Source of the DNA: Candidatus Albibeggiatoa sp. nov. NOAA
GTDB taxonomy: Bacteria > Pseudomonadota > Gammaproteobacteria > Beggiatoales > Beggiatoaceae
Assembly: GCA_025800385.1 (NCBI GenBank)
Contig: JAOXRS010000008.1
Coordinates: forward strand, 1 to 64,000
Reading direction: 5' to 3'
Length of the DNA: 64,000 nucleotides
The notes under the pieces: generated by a model
What the model saw: only the letters and a program-made list of their open reading frames with translations
Told to the model about the DNA's origin: nothing
Database searches by the model: none
Position numbers and translations under genes: made by a program
Shown here: positions 29,707 through 39,561 of the stretch, in pieces
Position numbering within the stretch: the first letter of the stretch is position 1
Layout: each line of letters opens with the position of its first letter

Positions 29707-30405
29707 ATGGCTGGACAACACATTCTCATTGTTGAAGATGAAGCAGACATTCGCGAAATGTTGCAGTTACCTCTGACAAAAGCGGGTTTTGTATTAGAAG
29801 AAGCCCCTGATGTACGTAGCGCACAAACCTTAATTTTCAACCGTCTACCTGATTTAATTCTTTTAGATTGGATGCTCCCCGGCACAAATGGGGTTGAATT
29901 TGCGCGACAACTGAAAAAAGATAACCGCACCCAGCAAATCCCCATCATTATGCTAACAGCGCGTGGTGAAGAATCAGATAAAATTCGTGGTCTTGAAGTC
30001 GGTGCGGATGATTATGTGACAAAACCTTTTTCTCCACGTGAATTAATCGCCCGTATTAAAGCCGTTTTACGCCGTACACAAACTTATTCCGACTCTGAGC
30101 AATTGGTTGTGAATGATTTACAACTTGACCCTGCAGAACATCGTGTATTGGTCGGTGATAAAGAAGTGCAAATTGGCCCGACAGAATTTCGTTTACTTCA
30201 CTTTTTTATGCGTCATCCCGAGCGGGTTTATAGCCGAAATCAAGTACTTGACCAAGTTTGGGGAGGAAATGTATATATCGAAGAACGTACTGTTGATGTG
30301 CATATCCGTCGCTTACGTAAAGCATTGTCACAATATGGTTACGATCATTTGGTACAAACTGTACGTGGTGTCGGCTATCGCTTTTCAGTACGTGGAGTAT
30401 CATGA
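29707..30405 (+). CDS. phoB: Phosphate regulon response regulator PhoB
   Basis: The 232-residue OmpR/PhoB-type regulator has an N-terminal receiver domain (VEDEAD, Asp54 in ILLDWMLPG, Thr in [10 protein letters not shown], Lys in YVTKPF). A winged-helix DNA-binding domain follows (about 130-228; [44 protein letters not shown]). It should activate phosphate-scavenging genes when phosphate is low. It overlaps phoR by four bases (ATGA). Confidence 0.95.
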   Translation: MAGQHILIVEDEADIREMLQLPLTKAGFVLEEAPDVRSAQTLIFNRLPDLILLDWMLPGTNGVEFARQLKKDNRTQQIPIIMLTARGEESDKIRGLEVGADDYVTKPFSPRELIARIKAVLRRTQTYSDSEQLVVNDLQLDPAEHRVLVGDKEVQIGPTEFRLLHFFMRHPERVYSRNQVLDQVWGGNVYIEERTVDVHIRRLRKALSQYGYDHLVQTVRGVGYRFSVRGVS

Positions 30406-31706
30406 ATTATTGGCAACAAGAAGTTAAACAACTCGTTATTCTTATCATATTAATGTCAATTTTAGGGGTGTTAACTGGACAGCCTCTGCTATTTTTAGCT
30501 TTGACTTGTTTGTCTTATAGTATTTGGCATTTATACAATTTATATCATTTAGACCAGTGGTTTAGGAATCGACGTAAATTCGAGTTACCTAATTCACATG
30601 GTATTTGGGGAGAGGTTTTTTACAATTTTTACCGTTTGCAACAACGTAATCGTAAACGTAAACGTAAAATTGCGACCTTATTAAAACGGTTTCGACGTTC
30701 AACCACTGCGATGCCAGATGCGGTGGTTGTATTAGGGCCTAATCATGAAATTGAATGGGTGAACAAGGCTGCTAGACAGTTATTGGGTTTAAGGTCTTCG
30801 CGTGATAAAGGCCAATGTATTACCAATCTCATTCGCCAACCCCTGTTTGTGCAATACCTCAATAATATTAATAAAAAAGAATCTATTAAGCTAAACGCGC
30901 CCACCAATCCTGAAGTTATGCTGCGGATTAACATTGTGCCTTATGCAAAAAACCGCTATTTGCTGCTCGCCCGTGATATTACTCAAATTCATCGTTTAGA
31001 ACAGGTTAGACAAGATTTTGTCGCCAATGTTTCTCATGAATTACGTACCCCACTAACGGTGATCGGTGGTTTTTTAGAAACCATGCAAGATGATGAAAGT
31101 TTTAATAATACTGAATGGGAACGGCCGCTTTTATTGATGTCACAACAAACATCACGGATGCAAAATATTGTTGATGATTTACTGCTGCTTTCTCGTTTAG
31201 AATCTGAAGCCACCAGTGATACTTCTGAACCTATTGATATTGCAAACTTATTAGCAATGATTTGTGATGAAGCCAAAGCATTAAGTGCAGGCCGCCATCA
31301 GATAAATTTAGAAATTAAATCGCTGACTTCCATCAATGGCCATCCAAAAGAGTTGCGTAGTGTGTTTTCTAATTTAGTATTCAATGCCGTGAACTATACA
31401 CCCGAAGGTAGTGAGGTTTTAATCCAATGGTTTGAGGGTGAGGAGCATTTACATTTTGTGGTGCATGATACGGGTGACGGCATTGCACCAGAGCATTTAC
31501 CGCGTTTAACAGAACGATTTTATCGGGTAGATGTAGGGCGTTCGCGCAGTCAAGGCGGCACTGGTTTAGGGTTGGCTATTGTGAAACATGTATTGCATCG
31601 TCATGCAGCAAAATTACGAATTGAAAGTGTTGTAGGAGAAGGTAGTCATTTTTGGTGTGACTTTCCGAAAAAATTGATAGATACTAGTATTGTAGAATCA
31701 TCATAA
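30402..31706 (+). CDS. phoR: Phosphate regulon sensor kinase PhoR
   Basis: This 434-residue kinase starts in the last four bases of phoB. Two short membrane segments (about 9-30 and 30-50) with almost no periplasmic loop are typical of PhoR. A basic stretch rich in Arg/Lys follows, then a PAS domain (about 95-200), HisKA with His212 in [17 protein letters not shown], and an ATPase domain ([40 protein letters not shown]). Its partner is PhoB. No pstSCAB-phoU genes follow, although they often do elsewhere. Confidence 0.95.
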   Translation: MNYWQQEVKQLVILIILMSILGVLTGQPLLFLALTCLSYSIWHLYNLYHLDQWFRNRRKFELPNSHGIWGEVFYNFYRLQQRNRKRKRKIATLLKRFRRSTTAMPDAVVVLGPNHEIEWVNKAARQLLGLRSSRDKGQCITNLIRQPLFVQYLNNINKKESIKLNAPTNPEVMLRINIVPYAKNRYLLLARDITQIHRLEQVRQDFVANVSHELRTPLTVIGGFLETMQDDESFNNTEWERPLLLMSQQTSRMQNIVDDLLLLSRLESEATSDTSEPIDIANLLAMICDEAKALSAGRHQINLEIKSLTSINGHPKELRSVFSNLVFNAVNYTPEGSEVLIQWFEGEEHLHFVVHDTGDGIAPEHLPRLTERFYRVDVGRSRSQGGTGLGLAIVKHVLHRHAAKLRIESVVGEGSHFWCDFPKKLIDTSIVESS

Positions 31707-31715
31707 GAGCTTGCT

Positions 31716-32357
31716 ATGGATACTTCACGCGACATCATCTTAGGCAATATTCGCCAATCGCTTAAACGCTATGTGCTAGATGTAACAACTGAGCAATCAT
31801 TAAGCTATGGCTTAAAACACCCCACTCAACATATTAGACCTGACTGGGAACAAGACAATTTACAACGTTTTATCCAGCAATTAGAGTCCGTTGTCGGCAC
31901 ATACGAATACATTGACTCTATTGCAGATTTTCCTAATGCTGTACTACGTTTTTTAGAGCAACATCAACTGAGATTAGAGATTTTATGTGATGCACAGTTA
32001 AAAGTGTTATGCCCATGGCCATCAGAGTTAACACTACAACATCGCGCTGCACAAGCAGGTGACTCCACTAGCGTGAGTTATGCGTTTGCAGGCGTGGCTG
32101 AAACGGGGAGTATCGCCATGCTTTCCAGTGAAAATAACCCCACCAGTTTTAATTTCTTACCTGACAATCATATCGTATTGCTAGAGCAAAAAAATATCGT
32201 ATCGCATATGGAAGATGTTTGGACGACATTGCGGCATCAAGCTCGAACACCTCGCACCATTAATATTATTACAGGCCCCTCACGTACTGCAGATATTGAG
32301 CAAACCATCCAACTCGGTGCGCATGGCCCTCGACACTTACATGTTGTGATTGTGTAA
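31716..32357 (+). CDS. LUD-domain (LutC/YkgG-like) protein
   Basis: The 213-residue protein matches the LUD domain of LutC: a helical N-terminal part, then a C-terminal core with GVAETGSIAMLSSE and FLPDNHIVLLEQKNIVSHMED, ending in INIITGPSRTADIEQTI.LGAHGP. LutC forms a complex with LutA and LutB that oxidises L-lactate. No lutA or lutB is in the window, so its role here is open. It starts nine bases after phoR and is probably read through from it. Confidence 0.85.
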   Translation: MDTSRDIILGNIRQSLKRYVLDVTTEQSLSYGLKHPTQHIRPDWEQDNLQRFIQQLESVVGTYEYIDSIADFPNAVLRFLEQHQLRLEILCDAQLKVLCPWPSELTLQHRAAQAGDSTSVSYAFAGVAETGSIAMLSSENNPTSFNFLPDNHIVLLEQKNIVSHMEDVWTTLRHQARTPRTINIITGPSRTADIEQTIQLGAHGPRHLHVVIV

Positions 32358-32438
32358 AGTCTGATTATCAAACAAGCCTAAATTTGCAAGTCGTGCTAAA
32401 TCTATCAAAGCAAAAACTGACAATATTAGGCTCGTTTA

Positions 32439-33518
32439 CTACCCTTTACGTCGCATCAAATAAATTGTAATGGCTAGGAAAATTAGCGGTGGCAGTAACG
32501 CACTGAATACAGGATGCCATCCATAAACTAGACTGGCATTACCCACGGTTTTATTTAACATGTAAAAGCCAATTCCAAAAAATGCCCCTGTTAGAATCCG
32601 CTCACCCACTGCTACACTACGCAATGAGCCAAAAATAAACGGCACAGCTAAAAATACCATGGTGATGCTGACAACGGGATAACTGAGGCGTGACCACAAT
32701 GCTAATTCATATTCGTCGCTATTTTGTTCATTACGTTTTAAATATTGGATGTATTCATATAAACCAAAACTGGACAACTTATCAGGCCTAACCACCACAT
32801 GTTTTACCAATTCAGGGTTTAATTCTGCGTCCCAGCGATATTCTGCTAATTCGGATTCATACACACCTTGGGTACTAATATCTTGTTTTCTCACTTCAAG
32901 AAACCGCCAGCCGTTTTGTTCGTAATAGGCTTTTCTGGCATAAATTCGGGTTTGTAGTTGCTTATCTGGGGTCAATCGATATAAGGCAATATCACCAAAA
33001 CCACCATCAGATAAAATCCGTTGAATACTAATAAAATCATCACCTTCACGCCCCCAATATCCATACCATCGATGGGAAAAGGTTTGACTGTGAACTTGGT
33101 GTTCTGATTTGGCATTTGCACGCAAGTCTTTAGCATATTGCCCCCACTGTGGCGCAATGGTTTCACCCAATAACATGGCCATTAAAGTGAGGAATAAACT
33201 GACTTGTAAACTGGCTAAGGTAATTCTAAAAATCGAAACCCCTGCAGCACGAATCACAGTTAATTCATTATTGTTCGCTAAACCACCCAAGCCGATCAGT
33301 GTGCCAAGTAAAACCGCTGTGGGAAATAAATCATAAATATGTCGCGGCATCAAATAGACAACGTATAAAGTGGCATCCCAAGTACTGTAACCTTGCTTGC
33401 CAATATCTTCGATTTCTTCGATAAACGTAAAAAAGGTAAATAAGCCGACTAATACAAATAAGACAATAAAAATACCCAGAAATACGGCGAGACCAATATA
33501 ACGGTCAATTTTTCTCAT
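32439..33518 (-). CDS. lptG: Lipopolysaccharide export permease LptG
   Basis: The 359-residue inner-membrane protein has the LptF/LptG fold: membrane helices at about 14-38, 60-80, 100-122 in the N-terminal half, a periplasmic beta-jellyroll of about 140 residues (QVHSQTFSHRWYGYWGREGDDFI onward), and helices at about 275-295, 305-325 and 335-355. GGLANNNELTVIRAAGVS is the conserved coupling-helix region. LptG works with LptF, LptB and LptC to pull lipopolysaccharide out of the membrane. LptF is normally the adjacent gene but is not seen upstream here; the next gene is rpmH, facing away. Confidence 0.93.
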   Translation of the reverse strand: MRKIDRYIGLAVFLGIFIVLFVLVGLFTFFTFIEEIEDIGKQGYSTWDATLYVVYLMPRHIYDLFPTAVLLGTLIGLGGLANNNELTVIRAAGVSIFRITLASLQVSLFLTLMAMLLGETIAPQWGQYAKDLRANAKSEHQVHSQTFSHRWYGYWGREGDDFISIQRILSDGGFGDIALYRLTPDKQLQTRIYARKAYYEQNGWRFLEVRKQDISTQGVYESELAEYRWDAELNPELVKHVVVRPDKLSSFGLYEYIQYLKRNEQNSDEYELALWSRLSYPVVSITMVFLAVPFIFGSLRSVAVGERILTGAFFGIGFYMLNKTVGNASLVYGWHPVFSALLPPLIFLAITIYLMRRKG

Positions 33519-33714
33519 TGTTTGAACAACCTTGTGGCCATTATTAATTCGTGAGGGAATTGTAGCGTATTTTTAAACTGAAAGCTTTGAGTTGTATAGT
33601 GAAACCCACATAAGAAGCCATGATTTCCTACTTTAAATATAAGCAATGGCTTTTTAATTCTGACTTGTATCAAACCAACATTGTGCAATATCTTAAAAAA
33701 TCCTCTGAATATTC

Positions 33715-33744
33715 TTGACGATGGGTATAATTAGTTAATATAAT
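33715..33744 (+). promoter_or_regulatory. rpmH: Sigma-70 promoter of the rpmH cluster
   Basis: TTGACG (33715-33720) and TATAAT (33739-33744) are separated by 18 bases. The -10 is a perfect consensus and the -35 differs at one base. It lies 41 bases before the rpmH start. Confidence 0.85.
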
Positions 33745-33784
33745 TGGCTGTTTAGTATTTGCTAGCTTTAAACGGTAAGTGGTT

Positions 33785-33919
33785 ATGAAAAGAACATTCC
33801 AACCTAGTAATTTAGTTCGTAAACGTCGTCATGGTTTCCGTGCACGTATGAAAACTCGTAGTGGTAGAGCAATTATTAAAGCGCGTCGTGCAAAAGGTCG
33901 TGCTCGTTTATCAGCTTAA
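33785..33919 (+). CDS. rpmH: 50S ribosomal protein L34
   Basis: The 44-residue, highly basic protein begins [20 protein letters not shown] and ends [10 protein letters not shown], matching L34 closely in length and sequence. It lies after a consensus sigma-70 promoter. The TAA stop shares its last base with the ATG of rnpA, so the two are translationally linked. Confidence 0.98.
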   Translation: MKRTFQPSNLVRKRRHGFRARMKTRSGRAIIKARRAKGRARLSA

Positions 33920-34284
33920 TGCCTAACGCCTTTAGACGGACTCAACGTCTACTAAATGCGGCGGATTTTAAGGCAGTATTTGATAAACCTTGCACATCTT
34001 CCGACCGTTATTTTACGATATTAGGCAAGCCCAATAATACGGATACAGGTCGATTGGGTTTAGCCATCGCTCGGAAACGTATCAAATTAGCAACGGCAAG
34101 AAATCGTATCAAACGTATAACTCGAGAGAGTTTTCGTCAACATCCCACCCTGTTACAAGGCATAGACTGTGTAGTCATGGCTAAGACAGGGGCAGATGCA
34201 GTCGATAATCAAGTTTTATTTCGTTCTCTCGCAAAGCATTGGCAGCAGATCAAAAGACGATGCAAAAAATCCTCATCTGGTTAA
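33919..34284 (+). CDS. rnpA: Ribonuclease P protein component
   Basis: The 121-residue basic protein binds the RNase P RNA and helps process tRNA 5' ends. It has the N-terminal [13 protein letters not shown] motif and the RNR-type signature of the family ([19 protein letters not shown]) at about residues 55-75. Its ATG overlaps the last base of the rpmH stop codon. Its 3' end overlaps yidD by 25 bases. Confidence 0.97.
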   Translation: MPNAFRRTQRLLNAADFKAVFDKPCTSSDRYFTILGKPNNTDTGRLGLAIARKRIKLATARNRIKRITRESFRQHPTLLQGIDCVVMAKTGADAVDNQVLFRSLAKHWQQIKRRCKKSSSG

Positions 34285-34505
34285 TCCAAGGTTATCGTTT
34301 ATTCATTAGCCCTTGGTTAGGTTCCAACTGCCGTTATCATCCCAGTTGTTCAGAATACACCCTAACAGCCTTGCGCGAACATGGTACGTTTCGAGGGCTG
34401 ATTTTAGGTATTAAACGCATTTCACGCTGTCACCCTTGGCACCCTGGTGGCTATGACCCCGTCCCTCCTCCCGAAGAAAAAAGGAACACGGATAAACATG
34501 GATAA
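34260..34505 (+). CDS. yidD: Membrane protein insertion efficiency factor YidD
   Basis: Starting at the ATG at 34260 gives an 81-residue protein; an in-frame TTG 21 bases earlier is less likely. It has the YidD signature: amphipathic helix [20 protein letters not shown], then [20 protein letters not shown] and [13 protein letters not shown]. YidD is a peripheral inner-membrane protein that assists YidC-dependent insertion. It overlaps rnpA and runs into yidC by eight bases. Confidence 0.96.
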   Translation: MQKILIWLIQGYRLFISPWLGSNCRYHPSCSEYTLTALREHGTFRGLILGIKRISRCHPWHPGGYDPVPPPEEKRNTDKHG

Positions 34506-36192
34506 TGTAAGACTAATATTAGTCCTCGCACTGGTCTTTTTGATGATGATGATGTATCAAGAATGGCTAGAAGATTATGGACCAAAACCTGTACCGAGTA
34601 CACCAACGGTGGCCGCGACGGATGGTGCAACAACGCAAGACGCAATGCCAACACCTACTACCACAGGTTCAGCTGAAGTGCCTTCTATTGCTACGCCAAG
34701 CATGACAAGTGCGGGTGAAATGCCTTTTGCACAACCTAAACAAGTATTAAGCACACAACAGCGAGTGCAAGTTAAAACCGATTTGTTCAATTTAGAAATT
34801 GACACATTAGGTGGTGATATTCGTCAAGTGGCTTTGGTTGAGTATCCTGTCGCGAATGACAAGCCAGATGAGCCTTACACGTTGATGCAAGATGCGATGC
34901 CGCGTTTCTTTGTTGCACAATCAGGTTTAATGCCTGCTGATTATGCACCGACCCATCAAACTGCCTATCAAACGCAACAGCTCAATTATGATATGGGTGA
35001 TGCAGATAGCTTAGAAGTGGTGTTAAGTTGGCAAAATGCGCAAGGCGTGACAGTCAATAAAGTATTTACATTCCAACGTGATAGTTATGTGATTAACGTT
35101 AAGCATGTTGTGGATAACAAAACTGCTGAGCCTTGGACAGTCCGTGCTTACAGTCAATTACAACGTACTGAAGTAGCTGAAGAAGGACAATCAAGCTTTA
35201 TTTACACGTACATGGGTGGCGCGATTTCTAGCCCAGATCAATTGTATGAAAAAGTTGATTTCGGTGAAATGCGTGATAGCAGCTTTAATCAAGAAAACCG
35301 GCCTGAATGGGCAAACGGTTGGGCTGCCATGTTACAACATTATTTTGTCGCAGCTTGGGTACCTGAAAAAGATCAATTATATAAATACTACACAAACTTT
35401 ATTCCAAGTGGTTCACGCTATGTTTTAGGTTTATACGGTCAGCCGTTTGCAGTGCCTGCGCAAGCACAACATCAATTTGAAATGAATTTGTTTGTCGGGC
35501 CTAAATTACAAGATGAATTAGAAGCGTTGTCATCTGGTTTAGATTTAACAGTGGATTATGGTTGGTTATGGCCATTGGCTAAGCCATTATTCTGGACGTT
35601 ACAATTTATCCATGAATGGATTGGTAACTGGGGTTGGGCGATTATTATCTTGACGATTTTGATTAAATTAGCCTTCTTCCATTTATCAGCAACCAGTTAT
35701 AAATCAATGGCGAATATGCGTAAATTGCAACCACGTTTGAAACAATTGCAAGAACGTTATGCTGATGACCGCAATAAGTTAAATCAAGCTATGATGGATA
35801 TGTATCGTAAGGAGAAAATCAATCCATTAGGCGGTTGTTTACCGATTTTGGTACAAATTCCTGTGTTCATCGCGTTGTACTGGGTATTGTTAGAAAGTGT
35901 GGAATTACGTCAAGCACCATTCATGTTGTGGTTAGACGATTTATCAGCACCAGACCCTTACTTCGTATTGCCGTTAATCATGGGCGCAAGTATGTTTTTA
36001 CAACACCATTTAAACCCTGCACCACTTGATCCTGTGCAGCAAAAAGTGATGATGATGTTACCGATTGTATTTACAGTGTTCTTTGCCTTCTTCCCATCTG
36101 GCTTAGTTTTATACTGGGTGGTAAACAATGTCTTATCGATTGCTCAACAATGGGTGATTACTAAGAAAATTGAAAGTGGCGAAGCTGCTTAA
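34498..36192 (+). CDS. yidC: Membrane protein insertase YidC
   Basis: The ATG at 34498 gives 564 residues, starting [15 protein letters not shown]; an AAGGA lies upstream. The N-terminal membrane helix is followed by a Thr/Pro-rich linker and a periplasmic domain (about 75-355). Five C-terminal helices (about 365-555) hold the conserved insertase region: [22 protein letters not shown], then [20 protein letters not shown] and [15 protein letters not shown]. YidC inserts and folds inner-membrane proteins alone or with SecYEG. The usual downstream neighbour mnmE is not here; a 700-base gap and an iron-uptake operon follow instead. Confidence 0.97.
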   Translation: MDNVRLILVLALVFLMMMMYQEWLEDYGPKPVPSTPTVAATDGATTQDAMPTPTTTGSAEVPSIATPSMTSAGEMPFAQPKQVLSTQQRVQVKTDLFNLEIDTLGGDIRQVALVEYPVANDKPDEPYTLMQDAMPRFFVAQSGLMPADYAPTHQTAYQTQQLNYDMGDADSLEVVLSWQNAQGVTVNKVFTFQRDSYVINVKHVVDNKTAEPWTVRAYSQLQRTEVAEEGQSSFIYTYMGGAISSPDQLYEKVDFGEMRDSSFNQENRPEWANGWAAMLQHYFVAAWVPEKDQLYKYYTNFIPSGSRYVLGLYGQPFAVPAQAQHQFEMNLFVGPKLQDELEALSSGLDLTVDYGWLWPLAKPLFWTLQFIHEWIGNWGWAIIILTILIKLAFFHLSATSYKSMANMRKLQPRLKQLQERYADDRNKLNQAMMDMYRKEKINPLGGCLPILVQIPVFIALYWVLLESVELRQAPFMLWLDDLSAPDPYFVLPLIMGASMFLQHHLNPAPLDPVQQKVMMMLPIVFTVFFAFFPSGLVLYWVVNNVLSIAQQWVITKKIESGEAA

Positions 36193-36894
36193 ATAAGCTA
36201 TTACTTTGTAGAGTGCTTTGACAATAAGGTACTCTACATTGCTATATTTTGTATATTAAAAACCCCTTTCAGTTCTCGATTTTCTTCCTATTCATACCGT
36301 CTTTCTATCCCAACAAAAAAGCAGTTATCTACTCTTATGTTTCATACAACAAATCACATATTTTAGTTTAATTATCAAACAATTAGATTATTTTCTTACA
36401 CTCTGAATCACTAAATCCTAAGCCTTCCATATCATTTGATAAAACAGTCTGTATAACACTTATTTCAACCATCTAATTAAAACTTATTATTAATGCGCTG
36501 CAACAAAACCATTTGACTAGCCAAATAAAAGAAAGTAGAATTGATAACGATTATCAATATTATTATTATAAATATTTATAGGGTATTGCCTCCATTGTCA
36601 GATGGTTAAAAAATTATGATGTCCTAACTAGGGACACCTCTGTACTTAATACGGTTACATATATCGCTAGTCACAAAACCTCTGCTGGCGTACTGAAGGA
36701 TGACAGTTTATTGGCATAAGGAACAGCCCGCTGGCTCAACCCCATCAATCACAGTCATTCAGCATTCACCCCCGTATTGCAGAGCATTTAAAACGATTTT
36801 CTGCGGCAATGGTTCTTTTGTAAAAAAGTTTCTCCGCCATCGCCGCCCTTTAATTTATCTCAACCATTTAATTCACATAATTGAGTGAACATTC
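36193..36894. other. Long region between yidC and the TonB receptor gene
   Basis: About 700 bases hold a Fur box with an embedded promoter near 36541-36569 and then about 325 bases of untranslated leader before the receptor ATG. A 62-codon frame at 36700-36888 has no proper ribosome site and no recognisable product. A small hairpin (TGTCC, seven bases, GGACA) lies near 36619. I looked for a cobalamin riboswitch, common before TonB receptors, and saw no matching core. Confidence 0.5.
36541..36569 (+). promoter_or_regulatory. Fur box and promoter of the receptor operon
   Basis: TTGATAA and TTATCAA form a perfect inverted repeat around CGA at 36541-36557, which contains the 7-1-7 Fur pattern TGATAACGATTATCA with one mismatch pair. 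TTGATA at 36541-36546 also serves as a -35 with TATTAT at 36564-36569, 17 bases apart, so bound Fur would cover the promoter. Repression by iron is inferred. Confidence 0.8.
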
Positions 36895-38868
36895 ATGCAG
36901 CGTTATATTTCGACAACAAATACCAGCGTGCTGGGCTTAAGCCTGCTTGCGCTTTTCAATGTACATGCCGCTGAGCCAGAGACCAATGAGTTGGCAACTG
37001 TGCAAGTGTGGGGCACACAAGTTAAAAGTTCATCTGAGTTTATCGATGATACCGACATTGAAGTCAGGCAAGCCGACCACTTAAGTGATTTGTTGCGAGA
37101 TTTACCGGGGGTTGACATTGGTGGTGCTCACTCGACCAATCAGCGGATTAATATTCGTGGTTTGCAAGATACCGATTTAGAAATCACTATCGACGGTGCA
37201 CGACAAAATAACTTCATGTATCACCATATGGGCAACTTGTTGATTAACGCTGATATTTTGAAAGCAGTGGATGTGCAAGTCGGGACGAATTCCGTGATTA
37301 ATGGTGGTCTTGGCGGCGGCATGGCATTTGAAACCAAAGATGCACAAGATTTATTGCCATTTGATCGTCCCATTGGAGCGCGGGTATACGGTGCATTCGC
37401 CAGCAATGATTATTTTGGTTACTCCGCCACAGGTTACGGGCAACTGAATGAACAGTTTGACATATTAGCTTACTACCATGGCACAAGTCGTAATAATCCT
37501 GAATACGGCAACGGTATTGAAGCAGTGGGGAACAACGGTGATATAGCCAATGGTTTATTCAAAATTGGTATGAATATCAATGATGAAAACCGTTTAGAGT
37601 TGACTTATGACCAATACACAGATGAAGGGAATTACGCGCCAAGAGCGGACATGGGTGCAGCAACCAATAGTGCGATTACTGGTGCAATTGTTTATCCCAC
37701 AGAGTTTGAACGTACCACTTTAACTTTAAACTATGAGCTTGATTTAGGTGATGCGATTAATTTGCGTGCCAGTATTTATCGCAACGAGATGGATTTATGG
37801 CGAGATGAGGATTCAAATCCTTATAAGCGTGGGCCTGCCTATCGTTACGCTTCGGGTAATTCAATCCATACAGGTGGTAATATTCTCGCTGAAACCTTTG
37901 TGACCACGGGTGCATTAGAGCATACTTTCCGTTACGGCTTAGATATTTATAAACAAGATACTGAGTATAAAAGAGATACTACTGTACTTGGCGAAGAGTC
38001 CGCACGTTCAACAGCGGTTTACGTCGAAGATGAAATGCAGTTCGGTCGTTTCTCCGTCACACCGGGCTTACGTTACAACCGTTATACTTTAGATTCTAAG
38101 GTCGCAGATAAAACCTATAACAAACTCACTTGGGGTTTAGAAGCCGCTTACGCGATCAACCAACAGTGGACATTAAATGCCAGCACGACCCGTTTATTCA
38201 AAGGGCCTATGTTAGCAGAAGTGTTTACAGGCGCAGGGGCTAACTTAGACCCCAATCCAGATTTAAAACCGACGACGGGTACAAACAATCAATTCTCTGT
38301 GTTATATAACCAACAAGACGCATTAGGCGAAGACAGCAGCTTGAATGCCAGCTTAACCATTTTCAGAACCAACTTTAAAGATTACATCGACGACGAAGGC
38401 ACAGGCTCTTATGTCAACCTTGGTAACTATGATGTGGATGGATTTGAAGCCAGCGTTAATATGCGCAAAGGTCAATTTAGTGCGCGTTTAAGCTACTCTC
38501 AATCTGAATCAGAAAATGAAATCACAGGCGAACCATTAGGACGACAAGTCGGTGATAGCATTTCACTCGCTTTAGGCTATAGCTTACCGAATTATGGTTT
38601 AAGCTTTAACTGGCAAAGTTTAGTGACACAAAAAGAAGATTACTACAACAAACCTAGCTACGATGTGCATAACATCAGCGTCAATTGGATACCTGTCAAT
38701 ATCGAAAACCTCAGCATCACATTAGGCGTAGAAAATCTATTTGACGAACACTATGTGTCTCATGCTTCCCGTATTGGCGATGATGTGCATCCGTTATTTG
38801 GGCCACTTCATCTCAATGATTATGAACCGGGTCGCAATATTAAATTGTCCTTATCTTACGCCTTTTAA
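36895..38868 (+). CDS. TonB-dependent outer-membrane receptor
   Basis: The 657-residue protein has a signal peptide (ends NVHAA), a TonB-box-like start (ELATVQVWG), a plug domain (about 40-150; LPGVDIGGAHSTNQRINIRG) and a 22-strand barrel that ends in LSLSYAF with the C-terminal Phe. The plug and barrel resemble haem/haemoglobin receptors (GLGGGMAFETKDAQDLL; an FRAP-like FKGPML box and an NPDL box). However, the haem-coordinating His usually found between the two boxes is absent, which argues for a siderophore ligand. A Fur box lies upstream. Its substrate is likely the siderophore made from the genes downstream, but this is inference. Confidence 0.9.
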   Translation: MQRYISTTNTSVLGLSLLALFNVHAAEPETNELATVQVWGTQVKSSSEFIDDTDIEVRQADHLSDLLRDLPGVDIGGAHSTNQRINIRGLQDTDLEITIDGARQNNFMYHHMGNLLINADILKAVDVQVGTNSVINGGLGGGMAFETKDAQDLLPFDRPIGARVYGAFASNDYFGYSATGYGQLNEQFDILAYYHGTSRNNPEYGNGIEAVGNNGDIANGLFKIGMNINDENRLELTYDQYTDEGNYAPRADMGAATNSAITGAIVYPTEFERTTLTLNYELDLGDAINLRASIYRNEMDLWRDEDSNPYKRGPAYRYASGNSIHTGGNILAETFVTTGALEHTFRYGLDIYKQDTEYKRDTTVLGEESARSTAVYVEDEMQFGRFSVTPGLRYNRYTLDSKVADKTYNKLTWGLEAAYAINQQWTLNASTTRLFKGPMLAEVFTGAGANLDPNPDLKPTTGTNNQFSVLYNQQDALGEDSSLNASLTIFRTNFKDYIDDEGTGSYVNLGNYDVDGFEASVNMRKGQFSARLSYSQSESENEITGEPLGRQVGDSISLALGYSLPNYGLSFNWQSLVTQKEDYYNKPSYDVHNISVNWIPVNIENLSITLGVENLFDEHYVSHASRIGDDVHPLFGPLHLNDYEPGRNIKLSLSYAF

Positions 38869-38873
38869 TCACG

Positions 38874-39470
38874 ATGCGATTTACTTCAGCACGCTTTGTA
38901 CGCCTGTTACATAGCTATACCTCGATGCTGATGCTATTCATTATGCTGTTTTTCACGGTGACGGGGATTACCCTCAATCATCGTGAATGGCTACCTGAAA
39001 GCAGTAATCGGCAATTGTTAGACATTGACTTGCCAAGCGAATTGGGACAAACCGAGGCATGGCAAGCAGATGCGTTAGCACAAGGTGATCGTGTACGCCG
39101 TTGGTTACGCAATCACTATCAAGTCAGCGGCAGCCAAGTACGTTATGACTGGGATGCAGAAGAACAATTTCTCGTTATCGATATTAAACGCCCTGGTGGT
39201 TACAGCTTGGTCGAAGTCGATGTTATCGCCCAACAATTGATTTTAGAACATCACAAAGCTGGCTTAATGTCGACCTTGAACGATTTGCACATGGGACGTT
39301 ATAGCGGTGAGTTATGGCGCGGTTTCATTGATGCCTCTGCGGTTGCCATGTTGTTGTTTACGTTAACGGGCTTTTGGCTGGTGTTGCCACAGAAGAAAAG
39401 ACGAACACGTTTACTGGTTTTAACCGTAGTTGGTTTGGGTGTGATGTTGGGTGCTTATTCGTTTATGTAG
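38874..39470 (+). CDS. PepSY-associated inner-membrane protein
   Basis: The 198-residue protein has a membrane helix at about 14-35 (MLMLFIMLFFTVTGITLNH) and a periplasmic PepSY-like segment. Two C-terminal helices follow near 150-170 and 178-197, with a charged KKRRTR loop between. GITLNH and the LNDLHMGRYSGELWR motif with conserved His are typical of the PepSY_TM family. Related proteins (PiuB, FoxB, FsrB) reduce or help release iron from siderophores at the inner membrane; that function here is by analogy. It begins five bases after the receptor stop. Confidence 0.85.
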   Translation: MRFTSARFVRLLHSYTSMLMLFIMLFFTVTGITLNHREWLPESSNRQLLDIDLPSELGQTEAWQADALAQGDRVRRWLRNHYQVSGSQVRYDWDAEEQFLVIDIKRPGGYSLVEVDVIAQQLILEHHKAGLMSTLNDLHMGRYSGELWRGFIDASAVAMLLFTLTGFWLVLPQKKRRTRLLVLTVVGLGVMLGAYSFM

Positions 39471-39478
39471 TTTAATTT

Positions 39479-39523
39479 CGTTCCAGCGGTCTCCGTTGGA
39501 ATGCAGCTAAGACGCTCTGCGTC
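39479..39523 (-). repeat. Palindromic intergenic repeat, copy 1
   Basis: The minus strand reads a palindrome GACGC-AGA-GCGTC followed by a hairpin with arms TTCCAACGG and CCGCTGGAA around AGA. The same element, in the other orientation, occurs at 46089, and a relative lies at 60411. It is a REP-like or MITE-like sequence. It sits between the PepSY gene and the DUF2271 gene of one operon, so it may form a stem in the mRNA. Confidence 0.8.
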
Positions 39524-39561
39524 ACGATACCCTAAAAGATTAAAAAACTGGAGAAAATACG

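Noticed and set aside
32358-32438. Terminator between the LUD gene and lptG
   Set aside because: AGCCTAA and TTAGGCT arms are about 45 bases apart, too far for a typical Rho-independent stem.
33519-33784. Possible oriC or DnaA-box region before rpmH
   Set aside because: No cluster of TTATCCACA-like boxes was seen and dnaA is absent; a single TTATCCACA match lies inside fimV and is likely chance.
36700-36888. 62-codon frame in the leader of the receptor gene
   Set aside because: AAGG touches the ATG so there is no usable ribosome site, and the translation shows no signal, membrane or domain pattern.
36193-36894. Cobalamin riboswitch before the TonB receptor
   Set aside because: No conserved B12-box or core helices could be recognised, and a Fur box explains the control.
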